A stretch of 64,000 nucleotides of DNA from Streptomyces coeruleorubidus (lineage in GTDB: Bacteria; Actinomycetota; Actinomycetes; Streptomycetales; Streptomycetaceae). Numbering within the stretch: the first letter of the stretch is position 1; each line of letters opens with the position of its first letter. The notes below the pieces were generated by a model. It saw nothing but the letters and a program-made list of their open reading frames with translations, did not search any database and was not told the origin of the DNA. A program made the translations under genes and the position numbers. Below are positions 1-6,981 of the stretch, one piece after another. The stretch lies in assembly GCF_008705135.1 (NCBI RefSeq), contig NZ_CP023694.1, forward strand, positions 8,345,001 to 8,409,000. The letters are read 5' to 3'.

Positions 1-60
1 ACCGAGCGTGGGCGGGGTGGGATCCCCAAAGAGACGGCTCGTCCGGATTGCCGCTTGCCT

Positions 61-86
61 GGCTGACCCTTGGTGCCATGTCAGCC
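61..86 (-). terminator. Candidate terminator hairpin at the 3' end of chrA
   Basis: A 7-bp perfect stem, GGCTGAC and GTCAGCC, encloses a 12-nt loop that can pair further (TGG with CCA). It overlaps the chrA stop codon at 81-83. There is no clear U-tract, as is common for GC-rich actinobacterial terminators, so the role is inferred from position and symmetry only. Confidence 0.35.
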
Positions 87-1478
87 GAGGGCCGTCACCC
101 CGGCCACCGCAAGACCGAGAACGGCGCAGACGCCGAGGACGCGCAGGACGCTCCACTTCAGTCCGAAGACCATGACCAGGGCGGCGCAGGTGATGGCCAA
201 GGCGGTGGGCCGCACGGTGGACAGATCGGGGAGCTGGAGGTGCAGCGGCCCCCAGGTACGGTCGTCGACCTTCGCGAACCAGGTGTGGAGCGCGAAGTAG
301 ACGGCGAGATTGGCGATGACGCCGACAACGGCCGCCGTGATGCCCGTCAGCGCGGCGGACACAGACCGGTTCCCGCGTAGGCGCTCGATGTAGGGCGCGC
401 CGAGGAAGATGAACAGGAAGCAGGGCACGAAGGTGACCCACGTGGTCAGCAGCGCGCCGAGCAGGGCAGCGGCCCAGGGGTTGAGGGCGCCAGGATCCCG
501 GTAGGCGCCGAGGAAGGCCACGAACTGCACCACCATGATCAAAGGCCCTGGCGTGGTCTCCGCGAGAGCGAGGCCGCGGACCATCTCGCCCGCGCCGAGC
601 CAGCCGTAGTGCTGGACCGCCTGCTGGGCTACGTAGGCGAGGACGGCGTAGGCGCCGCCGAAGGTGACCAGGGCGGTGCCGGAGAAGAACAGGCCCTGGG
701 TGGTGAAGACACTTCCGGTGCCTGTGAGGACCGCCACTGCGGCGAGTGGCGCGCCCCACAACAACAGGCCGAGCCCGAGAATGCGCAACGCCCGATGACG
801 GCTGGGGCGTTCGGCGTGCAACGCGTCGTCGGCGATCAGCGGTGGTGGGCCGTCGTCGGCGGTGTGCGCGGCGGCCGGGCGCAGGGTCTGCGGGGCGAGG
901 CGGGCCAGCAGCCAGCCGATGAGCGCGGCCACCGCAACCACCAGCGGGAAGGGGACGGCGAACAGGGCGAGCGCGGCGAAGGATGCGACTGCGAGCGCGA
1001 TGAGAGCGGGGTGGGTCAGGGACCGTCGGCCCACCCGCCACACCGCCTGGGCGACGATGACGACCACGGCCGGGGCGAGCCCGGCGAACAGCCCGGTGAC
1101 GGCGGCGGTCGTGCCGAAGGCGACGTACAGCGCCGACAGCGCGAGCAGGGCGACGACGCCAGGCAGGACGAAGAGGGTGCCCGCGGCCAGGCCGCCTCGA
1201 GTACCGTTGAGCAACCAGCCGACGTAGATGGCGAGTTGCTGGGCCTCAGGACCCGGCAGCAGCATGCAGTAGCTCAGGGCGTGGTTGAACCGCTGCTGGC
1301 CGATCCACCGCTTCTCCTCCACCAGCGCGCGCTGCATCACCGCGATCTGCCCGGCCGGACCACCGAAGGTCTGCAGGGATATCGCGAACCAGGTGCGCAC
1401 CGCCGTCCGGAAAGGCACGACATCACGTACGGCGGCGGACTCCGCCGTGGTCCCGGCCGTGGTCTCCGAGGCGCTCAC
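81..1478 (-). CDS. chrA: ChrA family chromate transporter
   Basis: A 465-aa polytopic membrane protein of the CHR family, which exports chromate from the cytoplasm. The typical ChrA signature near the N-terminus is visible (SLQTFGGPAGQIAVMQRALV, then SYCMLLPGPEAQQLAIYVGW), and the same fold repeats in the second half (FGGAYAVLAYVAQQAV, then ETTPGPLIMVVQFVAFLGAY). This gives the two homologous ChrA halves expected of a long-chain member. The start is a GTG at 1478 that overlaps the stop of the upstream chrB gene by 4 nt (GTGA), so translation is probably coupled. It is the last gene of a leftward three-gene operon and has nothing to do with the biosynthetic genes. Length is usual for the family. 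Confidence 0.93.
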   Translation of the reverse strand: MSASETTAGTTAESAAVRDVVPFRTAVRTWFAISLQTFGGPAGQIAVMQRALVEEKRWIGQQRFNHALSYCMLLPGPEAQQLAIYVGWLLNGTRGGLAAGTLFVLPGVVALLALSALYVAFGTTAAVTGLFAGLAPAVVVIVAQAVWRVGRRSLTHPALIALAVASFAALALFAVPFPLVVAVAALIGWLLARLAPQTLRPAAAHTADDGPPPLIADDALHAERPSRHRALRILGLGLLLWGAPLAAVAVLTGTGSVFTTQGLFFSGTALVTFGGAYAVLAYVAQQAVQHYGWLGAGEMVRGLALAETTPGPLIMVVQFVAFLGAYRDPGALNPWAAALLGALLTTWVTFVPCFLFIFLGAPYIERLRGNRSVSAALTGITAAVVGVIANLAVYFALHTWFAKVDDRTWGPLHLQLPDLSTVRPTALAITCAALVMVFGLKWSVLRVLGVCAVLGLAVAGVTALG

Positions 1479-1906
1479 GCGGGATCACGCCCGATCAGCG
1501 TGGCCCGGCGGTGGTACTCGTACAGCCCGTCGAAGAGGGGCCCGGTCAGTTCCAGGATCCGCTCGTCGTCGCAGATCATGGACAAGCCGCGCAGGGCGAC
1601 GTCCAGGCCGGGCGCCTCGGGGGCGTCGTAGCGTTCGTCGTCGAGATCGGCCTCGTGCACGATCTCGGCCAGCTTCCACAGCACCGGATCGGTCAATTCG
1701 TACCGGCGCAGGATCGTCTCGAACGAGCAGTCCCCGCCGTGGTGACCGAGTTCCACGCCACGCATGTCGAACGGGGTCGCGCCTTCGGGGACTTGTGCTG
1801 GATCGGTGACGAAGACGAACTCCGCCTCCTTGTCGACGTGTCGGCGGATCAGCCAGGCGCAGGCGGCCCGGTCGATGTGGATGCCGGCGCGGGTCGCCCA
1901 CTTCAT
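1475..1906 (-). CDS. ChrB C-terminal domain protein (chromate resistance)
   Basis: 143 aa matching the C-terminal domain of chromate-resistance protein ChrB. It begins MKWATRAGIHIDRAACAWLI and contains the conserved FDMRGVELGHHGGDCSFETI block. In many bacteria this domain is fused to an N-terminal ChrB half; here the halves are separate genes joined by an ATGA overlap at 1903-1906. An AGGAGGAGA ribosome site lies just upstream of the ATG at 1906, which fixes the start even though the frame stays open to 2365. The family is linked to chromate sensing or resistance; the exact biochemical role is not settled. It overlaps chrA by 4 nt. Confidence 0.88.
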   Translation of the reverse strand: MKWATRAGIHIDRAACAWLIRRHVDKEAEFVFVTDPAQVPEGATPFDMRGVELGHHGGDCSFETILRRYELTDPVLWKLAEIVHEADLDDERYDAPEAPGLDVALRGLSMICDDERILELTGPLFDGLYEYHRRATLIGRDPA

Positions 1907-2409
1907 GCTTTCTCCTCCTGAGGTGATTCGGTCTGCTCGGCCAGGGCGCGGACGGCGGCGTGCGCCAGGGCGCGTTCGGGCGGCGGGAAGAAGTCGCGCC
2001 GGCCGATGCGCCGCAACTCGGCGCGCAGCTTGCGCACGGCGGCTGCGGTGTTGGTGCCGTCTGCTGCCTGGTCGGCCTGGTCGATCACGGCCCGGTACTC
2101 GGCGGCCCTCGCCTCGGCCATGCCGGCGGCCAGCTCCCGTTCCTGGGCGAAGGCAGTCGGCCGGGCCAGCCAGATCGAGGCGGCGCCGCCGGCCTCGATC
2201 GCCTCGTCCGCGATCCACTCCAACTGCTCGCGCGTACGGGCATCGGCGGGCAGCGCCACCAGACCGTCGGAGAGCTGTGCGACCCCGAGCCGCTTCAGCT
2301 TGCGCCAGACAGCGATGCGGGGCGTGGAGGGCTCGCGGGGCATCCGATAGGACAGCAGGACCCATTCGCCTCGCTGGGCTGTGCCCGGGGGCTGGGACTG
2401 TGCGGTCAT
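1903..2409 (-). CDS. chrB: ChrB N-terminal domain protein (chromate resistance)
   Basis: 168 aa corresponding to the N-terminal half of ChrB: the WVLLSYRMPREPSTPRIAVW motif, then LKRLGVAQLSDGLVALPADA, followed by a helical region rich in Glu/Ala. The ATG at 2409 is chosen because a strong GGAGGTG site lies 8-10 nt upstream; a longer in-frame start at 2478 would cross the palindromic operator. It is first gene of the chrB/chrB-C/chrA operon, each junction a 4-nt overlap. Regulation probably acts through the perfect palindrome at 2439-2454 in its leader. Confidence 0.85.
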   Translation of the reverse strand: MTAQSQPPGTAQRGEWVLLSYRMPREPSTPRIAVWRKLKRLGVAQLSDGLVALPADARTREQLEWIADEAIEAGGAASIWLARPTAFAQERELAAGMAEARAAEYRAVIDQADQAADGTNTAAAVRKLRAELRRIGRRDFFPPPERALAHAAVRALAEQTESPQEEKA

Positions 2410-2438
2410 GACACAGGCACCTCCTTCACGCAGGCGTG

Positions 2439-2454
2439 TGTAACCACGGTTACA
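2439..2454. promoter_or_regulatory. Perfect 16-bp palindromic operator in a divergent promoter region
   Basis: TGTAACCACGGTTACA is a perfect 7-2-7 inverted repeat placed between chrB (start 2409, leftward) and the membrane gene starting at 2477 (rightward). Its position, 30 nt from one start and 23 nt from the other, fits an operator for a dimeric repressor controlling both directions. No regulator gene sits next to it, so the binding protein is unknown. Confidence 0.6.
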
Positions 2455-2476
2455 TCGCTGATGGGTAGGAGGCGTC

Positions 2477-2865
2477 ATGATCGGCTGGGGTCAGATCGGA
2501 TACGGAGCCGCCCTGTCGGCCGTCTTCGCCGCTGTGCTGCTGGCCGCCGTCATCCGAGGCGGCCGCATCGCTGTGGTCGTCACGGGGGGCAATCGGCCCC
2601 GTCGCGGCGGGGCCGATTCTGTGGAACGTCATGCTCCGCGCCGCACACGGAAAACCGTTCTTCACCGATGCGCCGATCCCCGTGTTCCCGGGCAGTTGGC
2701 AAGACACCGGCTCCGGGGGTGTTCGCCCTCGCTGTGGCGGTGCTCGTATACGGCCTGGGTCCACTCGCTACAGAACTCGCACGCCGCGCCGTCGGATGTG
2801 CACTGCGCGCAGGTCTGGCGGCATTGCTCGCCGACGTCTACGTCTACGTATCAGGCAGCGACTGA
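2477..2865 (+). pseudogene. Small membrane protein gene broken by two +1 shifts in G-runs
   Basis: The start has an excellent site (TAGGAGG, then ATG 2477) and reads MIGWGQIGYGAALSAVFAAV, a membrane segment. Coding character then moves to a second frame after the six-G run at 2584-2589, and to a third frame after the five-G run at 2715-2719. Removing one G from each run gives a single coherent protein of about 127 aa: an N-terminal transmembrane helix, the segment AAGPILWNVMLRAAHGKPFF, then FTDAPIPVFPGSWQDTGSG, a second helix (VFALAVAVLVYGLG), and a C-terminus ending YVYVSGSD before the stop at 2865. Family not recognised. It is either a real pseudogene or two homopolymer sequencing errors; both lesions being single extra Gs favours the latter. 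Confidence 0.55.
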
Positions 2866-2949
2866 GGACTGGTCGGCTGTAGGGGGTGGGATGCGGGAAT
2901 GCCACTGTGGCGCCGCGGCGCGCTCCTGATGCGTCATGATGGTCCAGAC

Positions 2950-3549
2950 ATGTCGGCTCATCACGCACTCGTTCGCACCGCAGGCGGTACCGCCGCACGC
3001 GCGGTCGGGTTCGCGGTGGCCGGCGTCGCTCTGGCCGCTGGGCTGCATCACGCGACGACCGACTCGTCCATGTCCTGGCGAGCTCTTGTGCTGGCGGTCG
3101 TAGTTCTCGCTGGCTGCGCCGGTCCCGTCCTGCGGGCCGGAGCGAACGGCAGGAGCATGTTCGCCCTCGCTGCCGTCCAGGCGCTGCTGCCTCTCTGGCT
3201 GGAGTTCACCGACAGCGACATCGCGGCCCCGGCGCTCGACGGCCACGTCCGACTGCCCTCCGCCATCCACCACAACGCCCTCGCCATGGTGGCCCTGAAC
3301 TTGGTGGCGGCCTTGGCTCTGACCCATGCCTTCCGCAGCGCCTCCGACCTGCCCGCACGTCTCACGTACGCCGTAGCCGCCACCGCCCATCGCTGGTGGG
3401 ACTGCTTGCTGTACGTCATCGGGCTCGTCCTGCGCCTGACCGGTATGGCGCCTCCGCAGCCACCCCGGCCCCCTCTTCCCCCGGTGGCCCTCCCTCGGCC
3501 GCGCGCTCTCACGGTCCTGCTACACCGTGTGCAGCCCTGCGCGCCCTAG
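2950..3549 (+). CDS. Hypothetical integral membrane protein
   Basis: 199 aa from ATG 2950 (MSAHHALVRTAGGTAARAVG); the frame is open from 2899 but the earlier start lacks a good site. At least four hydrophobic segments are visible: AVGFAVAGVALAAGL, LVLAVVVLAGCAGPVL, MFALAAVQALLPLW and ALAMVALNLVAALALTH. A His-containing stretch (LPSAIHHNALAM) lies between the third and fourth, and a proline-rich cytoplasmic or outer tail closes the protein. It follows the frameshifted membrane gene by 84 nt on the same strand, and the two probably form one rightward unit controlled from the 2439-2454 palindrome. I do not recognise the family. Confidence 0.6.
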   Translation: MSAHHALVRTAGGTAARAVGFAVAGVALAAGLHHATTDSSMSWRALVLAVVVLAGCAGPVLRAGANGRSMFALAAVQALLPLWLEFTDSDIAAPALDGHVRLPSAIHHNALAMVALNLVAALALTHAFRSASDLPARLTYAVAATAHRWWDCLLYVIGLVLRLTGMAPPQPPRPPLPPVALPRPRALTVLLHRVQPCAP

Positions 3550-3622
3550 TACGGCGGTACTCCCCCCGTCACGTCAACGCGCCCGCACATGACCGCGGTG
3601 CGTCTTCCTCTTTGACACCGGA

Positions 3623-4207
3623 GTGACCGCTGTGTCCGCACATCTCATCGCGATGTGCCGGGCGGCTCAGAGCTGCCCGGCATCCACCGCTGACCACGCC
3701 CTGCGAGTTGAATCGAGCCATGCACCCGATTACTACGCTTCCGCTGCCGAAGGTGGCGGAATCATTGCCTTCGTCACGTCTGCCCAGAACATTCTTTGGG
3801 GCGTCGCCGGGCTGGTAGCGGCGAGTCTTCTGGTGTGGCAGCTATGGCCCGTGCGGCGCGACGAGGACGGAGAGCACAAGGAGACCGGGCAGCCCGAGCC
3901 GGCCTTGCGGGCGAATGACCCGCAGGCCGGCTTCAAGAGCAGGGGACAAGCCTCAGTGCCGCAGCCTCACCTTGCTGACCACTGCGACGCCGAGGGCGGC
4001 GAGGGCGATCTGGATGAGCCACTCGACCCAGTCGACACCCTTGGTGTCGGCGACGTCGAGGCCGGAGGCGATGCCGATGCCGATGAACGCGGCGGCGAGG
4101 CCGATCAGGATCGTCCAGTGGATGCCGACGCGCTGGCGCGCGGGGATGAGGAGTCGGCCGAGGAAACTGATCACGATGCCGATGACGATCGCGCTGATGG
4201 CACCTGA
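3623..4207 (+). CDS. Doubtful ORF with one membrane segment
   Basis: A frame of up to 194 aa from a GTG. Only the first ~110 residues look coding: a hydrophobic helix IILWGVAGLVAASLLVWQLW-like at about residues 50-75 followed by a charged stretch. From about 3950 on it runs antisense to the much better supported GlsB-type gene and becomes a low-complexity Asp/Glu/Ala tail. It may be the 5' part of a truncated gene. No family is recognised and no strong ribosome site is seen; treat as hypothetical. This is the only candidate in the 3550-3952 stretch. Confidence 0.2.
   Translation: MTAVSAHLIAMCRAAQSCPASTADHALRVESSHAPDYYASAAEGGGIIAFVTSAQNILWGVAGLVAASLLVWQLWPVRRDEDGEHKETGQPEPALRANDPQAGFKSRGQASVPQPHLADHCDAEGGEGDLDEPLDPVDTLGVGDVEAGGDADADERGGEADQDRPVDADALARGDEESAEETDHDADDDRADGT
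3953..4174 (-). CDS. GlsB/YeaQ/YmgE-type small membrane protein
   Basis: 73 aa from a GTG at 4174, very hydrophobic with three membrane segments (VISFLGRLLIP, WTILIGLAAAFIGIGIASGL, IQIALAALGVAVVSKV) and the spacing typical of the transglycosylase-associated/GlsB family, often stress-induced. The conserved reading continues upstream in frame through EISGAISAIVIGIV, the usual N-terminus, but the codon where relatives start with ATG is ACG (4214-4216). So the gene either starts internally, uses ACG, or has lost its start. The region upstream joins integrase debris, which supports rearrangement. Confidence 0.65.
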   Translation of the reverse strand: MISFLGRLLIPARQRVGIHWTILIGLAAAFIGIGIASGLDVADTKGVDWVEWLIQIALAALGVAVVSKVRLRH

Positions 4208-4439
4208 GATCTCCGTGACGGGTCCGGCATCCCTCGGTCGTTGGTGACGTTCGGGTGCTCGTTCGAAATGGGGTCGGCCCGTGGAGTGCGTGAGACGCCT
4301 GGCCGGGGCTTATGGCCTGCTGAAGGCGGCGTACGCGCTGCGCCACCGTCACCGGAGTGGTTGGATTCTCCGGCCGAGGAGTACGGCCGGCTCGTAAGAC
4401 AGAGCACGTGCCAAAGGAGTCATGGTCGCCGCCACGGCG

Positions 4440-4619
4440 ACGTTCCGAGATGTACGGGACGTTATGGACGCTGTCGTGATCGCCGCTGGCATAGCGCCCC
4501 GGCGTGTGCAAGCTCGGATGAGGCACGGCACTCGCGCCGAGACGCTGGACACATACGGCTTCGCTCTAGAAGTGGACTGGGAAAACGCACCGGATTCCTT
4601 CGATGAACTGTTCGGCATC
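4440..4619 (+). pseudogene. 3' remnant of a tyrosine recombinase (phage-type integrase)
   Basis: Translated in the frame of 4422, the segment reads AAGIAPRRVQARMRHGTRAE followed by TLDTYGFALEVDWENAPDSF and DELFGI. This is the extreme C-terminus of actinobacterial tyrosine integrases, including the RHG-like motif region and the catalytic Tyr (DTYG). Everything upstream that should encode the catalytic core is missing, and the frame continues without similarity to 4886. It is a scar of an integrated element at the edge of the biosynthetic cluster. No tRNA gene or matching att repeat was found nearby. Confidence 0.6.
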
Positions 4620-5262
4620 CGTCTCCTGCGGGGCTGCATGAGGCGGCGTTGCTGCTGCGCTCACAGCGTAGGAGGCATGAGCTGCCATGATGCGTCCTCG
4701 CCTGCCCAACGGACTGAGCAAACGACCCCCGGGCTTAGCTGTCACAGCTTGGCCCTCGCAAGTGTGCACGCGATGTGCACGAGGCCCTGTGTGTCGGGGC
4801 TATCGCGCAGGTCAGCGCGGTGCCCAGACAACGCCAGAACATCCCGGCAGGACAGTTCGTTTGTGCCGGTGGCATCCTGGGCGTGACCTGCACCGCTGCT
4901 GACCTGGGCAATTGTGCTGGGGGTTGCGGAGTGCTTCCCTCCACTTCCCTGGTTTTCCCGGGAGTTCCCGGCGAAGTGTGCACTGGCACGAGGGGGCGGA
5001 TGCGCGATGAGATGGCGGTAGGGGGCCGGCGGGTCCGGTCTGGGACGTCTGCGTTTGGCTGACACCGTGTGGCGGGGCGACCCTCGCGCCTGTTCCTCAG
5101 CGACCGGTGCTTAGCAGCCGGCAGGGGCACAGGAACCGTGAGTACTCGGCTCGACCCGCGGCGCGTCGACACCTCCCGCATCGGCGACATCGAGGTGGTG
5201 GCGACCTACGTCGACGGCCGCGACCGACGCGGCGCCGGATCCGAAAGCGGGGAAGGGAAGCC
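4620..5262. other. Gene-poor stretch between integrase remnant and GNAT pseudogene
   Basis: No convincing gene. The one item of note is a short frame ending at 5266, possibly starting at GTG 5138 (42 aa, VSTRLDPRRVDTSRIGDIEV and onward). Its TGA overlaps the TTG of the downstream GNAT gene, a typical coupling geometry. It has no recognisable family and may be a remnant. Confidence 0.3.
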
Positions 5263-5792
5263 TTGAACACGGCCATGCCGCCCGCCGCACCGCCGTTGCC
5301 GCACACTCCTCGCACAGCGACCTCCGTCGTACGCCCCGCCCGCCCCGAGGACGCCGCCGCACTCGCCGCCCTGTCCCAACCCTTCGTCCGCTCGGGGGAG
5401 TTATGCCCGTGCCCCGCCTCCCTCTCCCTCTATGCAGCCCACGCGGCCGACTTCGTCGTGGCCGAGGACCCGACGGCACCATGGAGGGCTGCCTGGCCCT
5501 GCGCGTACACGCGGCCGACGCGGAGGGGGGTCGCGGTCCCGCGGGCGTCCTCTACAACTTCTGCGTGGCCCGGCACCGGCAGGGCAGCGGACTGGGAGGC
5601 CGGCTGCTGCCTGCCGCGGTGGCCAGGGCGCGCGCCCAGTCGGTGGGTTCCCTGTTCACCGCGACGGTCGGCAGCGGCAGCCTCTTCCTGCGGCACGGCT
5701 TCGCCCCGGCCGGCCTGCGCCTCGCGCCCGAGGCGTGGGCGACGTCCCTGGACCCGCGCCGCGGCGCACGTGTTTTCGCGCGAACCCTGTGA
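5263..5792 (+). pseudogene. GNAT acetyltransferase (ArgA-like), frameshifted
   Basis: Frame one reads from TTG 5263 or ATG 5275: TSVVRPARPEDAAALAALSQ, PFVRSGEL, SLYAAHAADFVVAED. It then derails at about 5470. The next frame resumes with GTMEGCLALRVHAADAEGGR, GVLYNFCVARHRQGSGLGGR (the acetyl-CoA binding Q/RxxGxG/A motif) and ends FARTL at 5792. One missing C in the CCC run of GAGGACCCGACGG (5463-5475) explains the break. Joined, it is about 175 aa, with an N-terminus like N-acetylglutamate synthase-type GNAT proteins. A TTA codon is also present (about 5401). The cause is a genuine mutation or a homopolymer error. Confidence 0.6.
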
Positions 5793-5800
5793 CGGCGTGC

Positions 5801-5820
5801 GGACCCTCAGCGTGAGGTCC
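5801..5820. terminator. Candidate bidirectional terminator between convergent genes
   Basis: GGACCCTCA-GCG-TGAGGTCC forms an 8-bp stem with one bulged C and a 3-nt loop. It lies between the GNAT stop (5792, rightward) and the hydrolase stop (5872, leftward), where a shared terminator is expected. It also marks the likely left border of the biosynthetic cluster. Confidence 0.45.
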
Positions 5821-5871
5821 AGGTGATCGTGGACAGCGCCACAACATCCTTGCTGGTCTCAGAAGCAGGAC

Positions 5872-6981
5872 TCAGGTCGAAGCGGCAGACCTTTCGTCGA
5901 GGAAATCGACGATGTGGCCGAACACGTCAAGGGCGGCACCACGGCCGATGAAAGGGTCGACGTGGCCGTAGCCCGGAATTTCGACGTACCGGACGTCGAG
6001 GTCCGGGTGACGGCTGGACAGGATGTCGTAGCACAGCTCGTTTGAATCGTGGAAGGTTTTGTTGTCACTGCCGGCGAGCAGCAAGACGGGACAGTCGATG
6101 CGGTCGGCGCTGTCCAGGGCGTTCTCCGGCAGTTGGTCGTAGCCTTGGCCGGCCGTGTTCCAGGGCATCGCCGTGTGGGCCAATTCCATGCGTCGCAGAT
6201 GCGGCCCTATCCAGGTGGGCGCGGAACCGAACAGTTCGGCGAGCCGGTTGTGGGTTCGCTCGTGCAGGTTCTCGTGGACATAGAGTGACGCGCCGGTACC
6301 CCATGCGGAGTTGTGCAGGATATGGCAGGTGGGGTCGTCACAGTCGCCGGCCGAGAGGGAAGCCAGCGCGAACATCGGCGTGTAGCGCGAGCGGAAGCCC
6401 ACCTTGGTGAAGTCGACCGGGAGGTGAGTCCAGCGGGAGCGGCCCCACTCCCCGCCGAGGTGGCCGAGCAGCCGGGACCTCGCGGAGTATTTCGGCGTCA
6501 TGAACACACCCTGTGCCACCACTCCGGCGAGGCCTGGCACCAAGCCGCCGGTCATACTCAATGACAGCGACAGTGCTCCGAGACAGTGGGCGACCACGAA
6601 GAGCTGGCGCCGGCCGATCCGGTCGCGGATGTACGACACCGCTTCCGGGATGTCATAGAGCGCCACATCATCGAAGGTGTACCGGACGCGGCCCTCGTTG
6701 TGCGGCAAGCGGCAACTGCCCCGCCAGTCCAGCAGCCATGGTTCGTAGCCCGCGCTGAGCAGGACGTCCACGAGGTTGCGCGTCTCGGGGAGTACGAACA
6801 TGTCGGCCGAAGCTGTGAGACCGTGCAGGAGCAGGACCGCGGGACGGTCCGTGCCGTTCTGATCGGTGGGGGTGTTGGCGATCAGCCGGGACAGGCCGAG
6901 TTCCGTGCCGTCGGATGCATGGAACGGGATCTGCTCAACGGTGACGCGATCCATCGGGGCATAGAGCGGTCGTAGTGTCAT
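5872..6981 (-). CDS. Alpha/beta hydrolase with Cys nucleophile, third gene of the left operon
   Basis: 369 aa from ATG 6981, which overlaps the stop of the reductase gene by 4 nt. Alpha/beta-hydrolase features: oxyanion strand LLLHGLTASADMFVLP (about 51-66), LLDWRGSCRLP, nucleophile elbow FVVAHCLGALS with Cys133 in place of the usual Ser, acid region LLLAGSDNKTFHDS, and catalytic His in GYGHVDPF. From memory, it most resembles the hydrolase part of long fused GMC-oxidoreductase/hydrolase ('cholesterol oxidase-like') proteins, which share the AHCLGA elbow. That its partner domain is encoded on the neighbouring reductase suggests the two act together, probably in release or tailoring of the product. 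It is not a conventional type II thioesterase by sequence; substrate unknown. Confidence 0.75.
   Translation of the reverse strand: MTLRPLYAPMDRVTVEQIPFHASDGTELGLSRLIANTPTDQNGTDRPAVLLLHGLTASADMFVLPETRNLVDVLLSAGYEPWLLDWRGSCRLPHNEGRVRYTFDDVALYDIPEAVSYIRDRIGRRQLFVVAHCLGALSLSLSMTGGLVPGLAGVVAQGVFMTPKYSARSRLLGHLGGEWGRSRWTHLPVDFTKVGFRSRYTPMFALASLSAGDCDDPTCHILHNSAWGTGASLYVHENLHERTHNRLAELFGSAPTWIGPHLRRMELAHTAMPWNTAGQGYDQLPENALDSADRIDCPVLLLAGSDNKTFHDSNELCYDILSSRHPDLDVRYVEIPGYGHVDPFIGRGAALDVFGHIVDFLDERSAAST

Noticed and set aside
4735..5190. Frames on both strands between the integrase stub and the GNAT gene
   Set aside because: Arg/Pro/Ser-rich, no recognisable motif, no ribosome site.
4620..5262. tRNA or att site beside the integrase remnant
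   Set aside because: No cloverleaf-like sequence or direct repeat found by eye.
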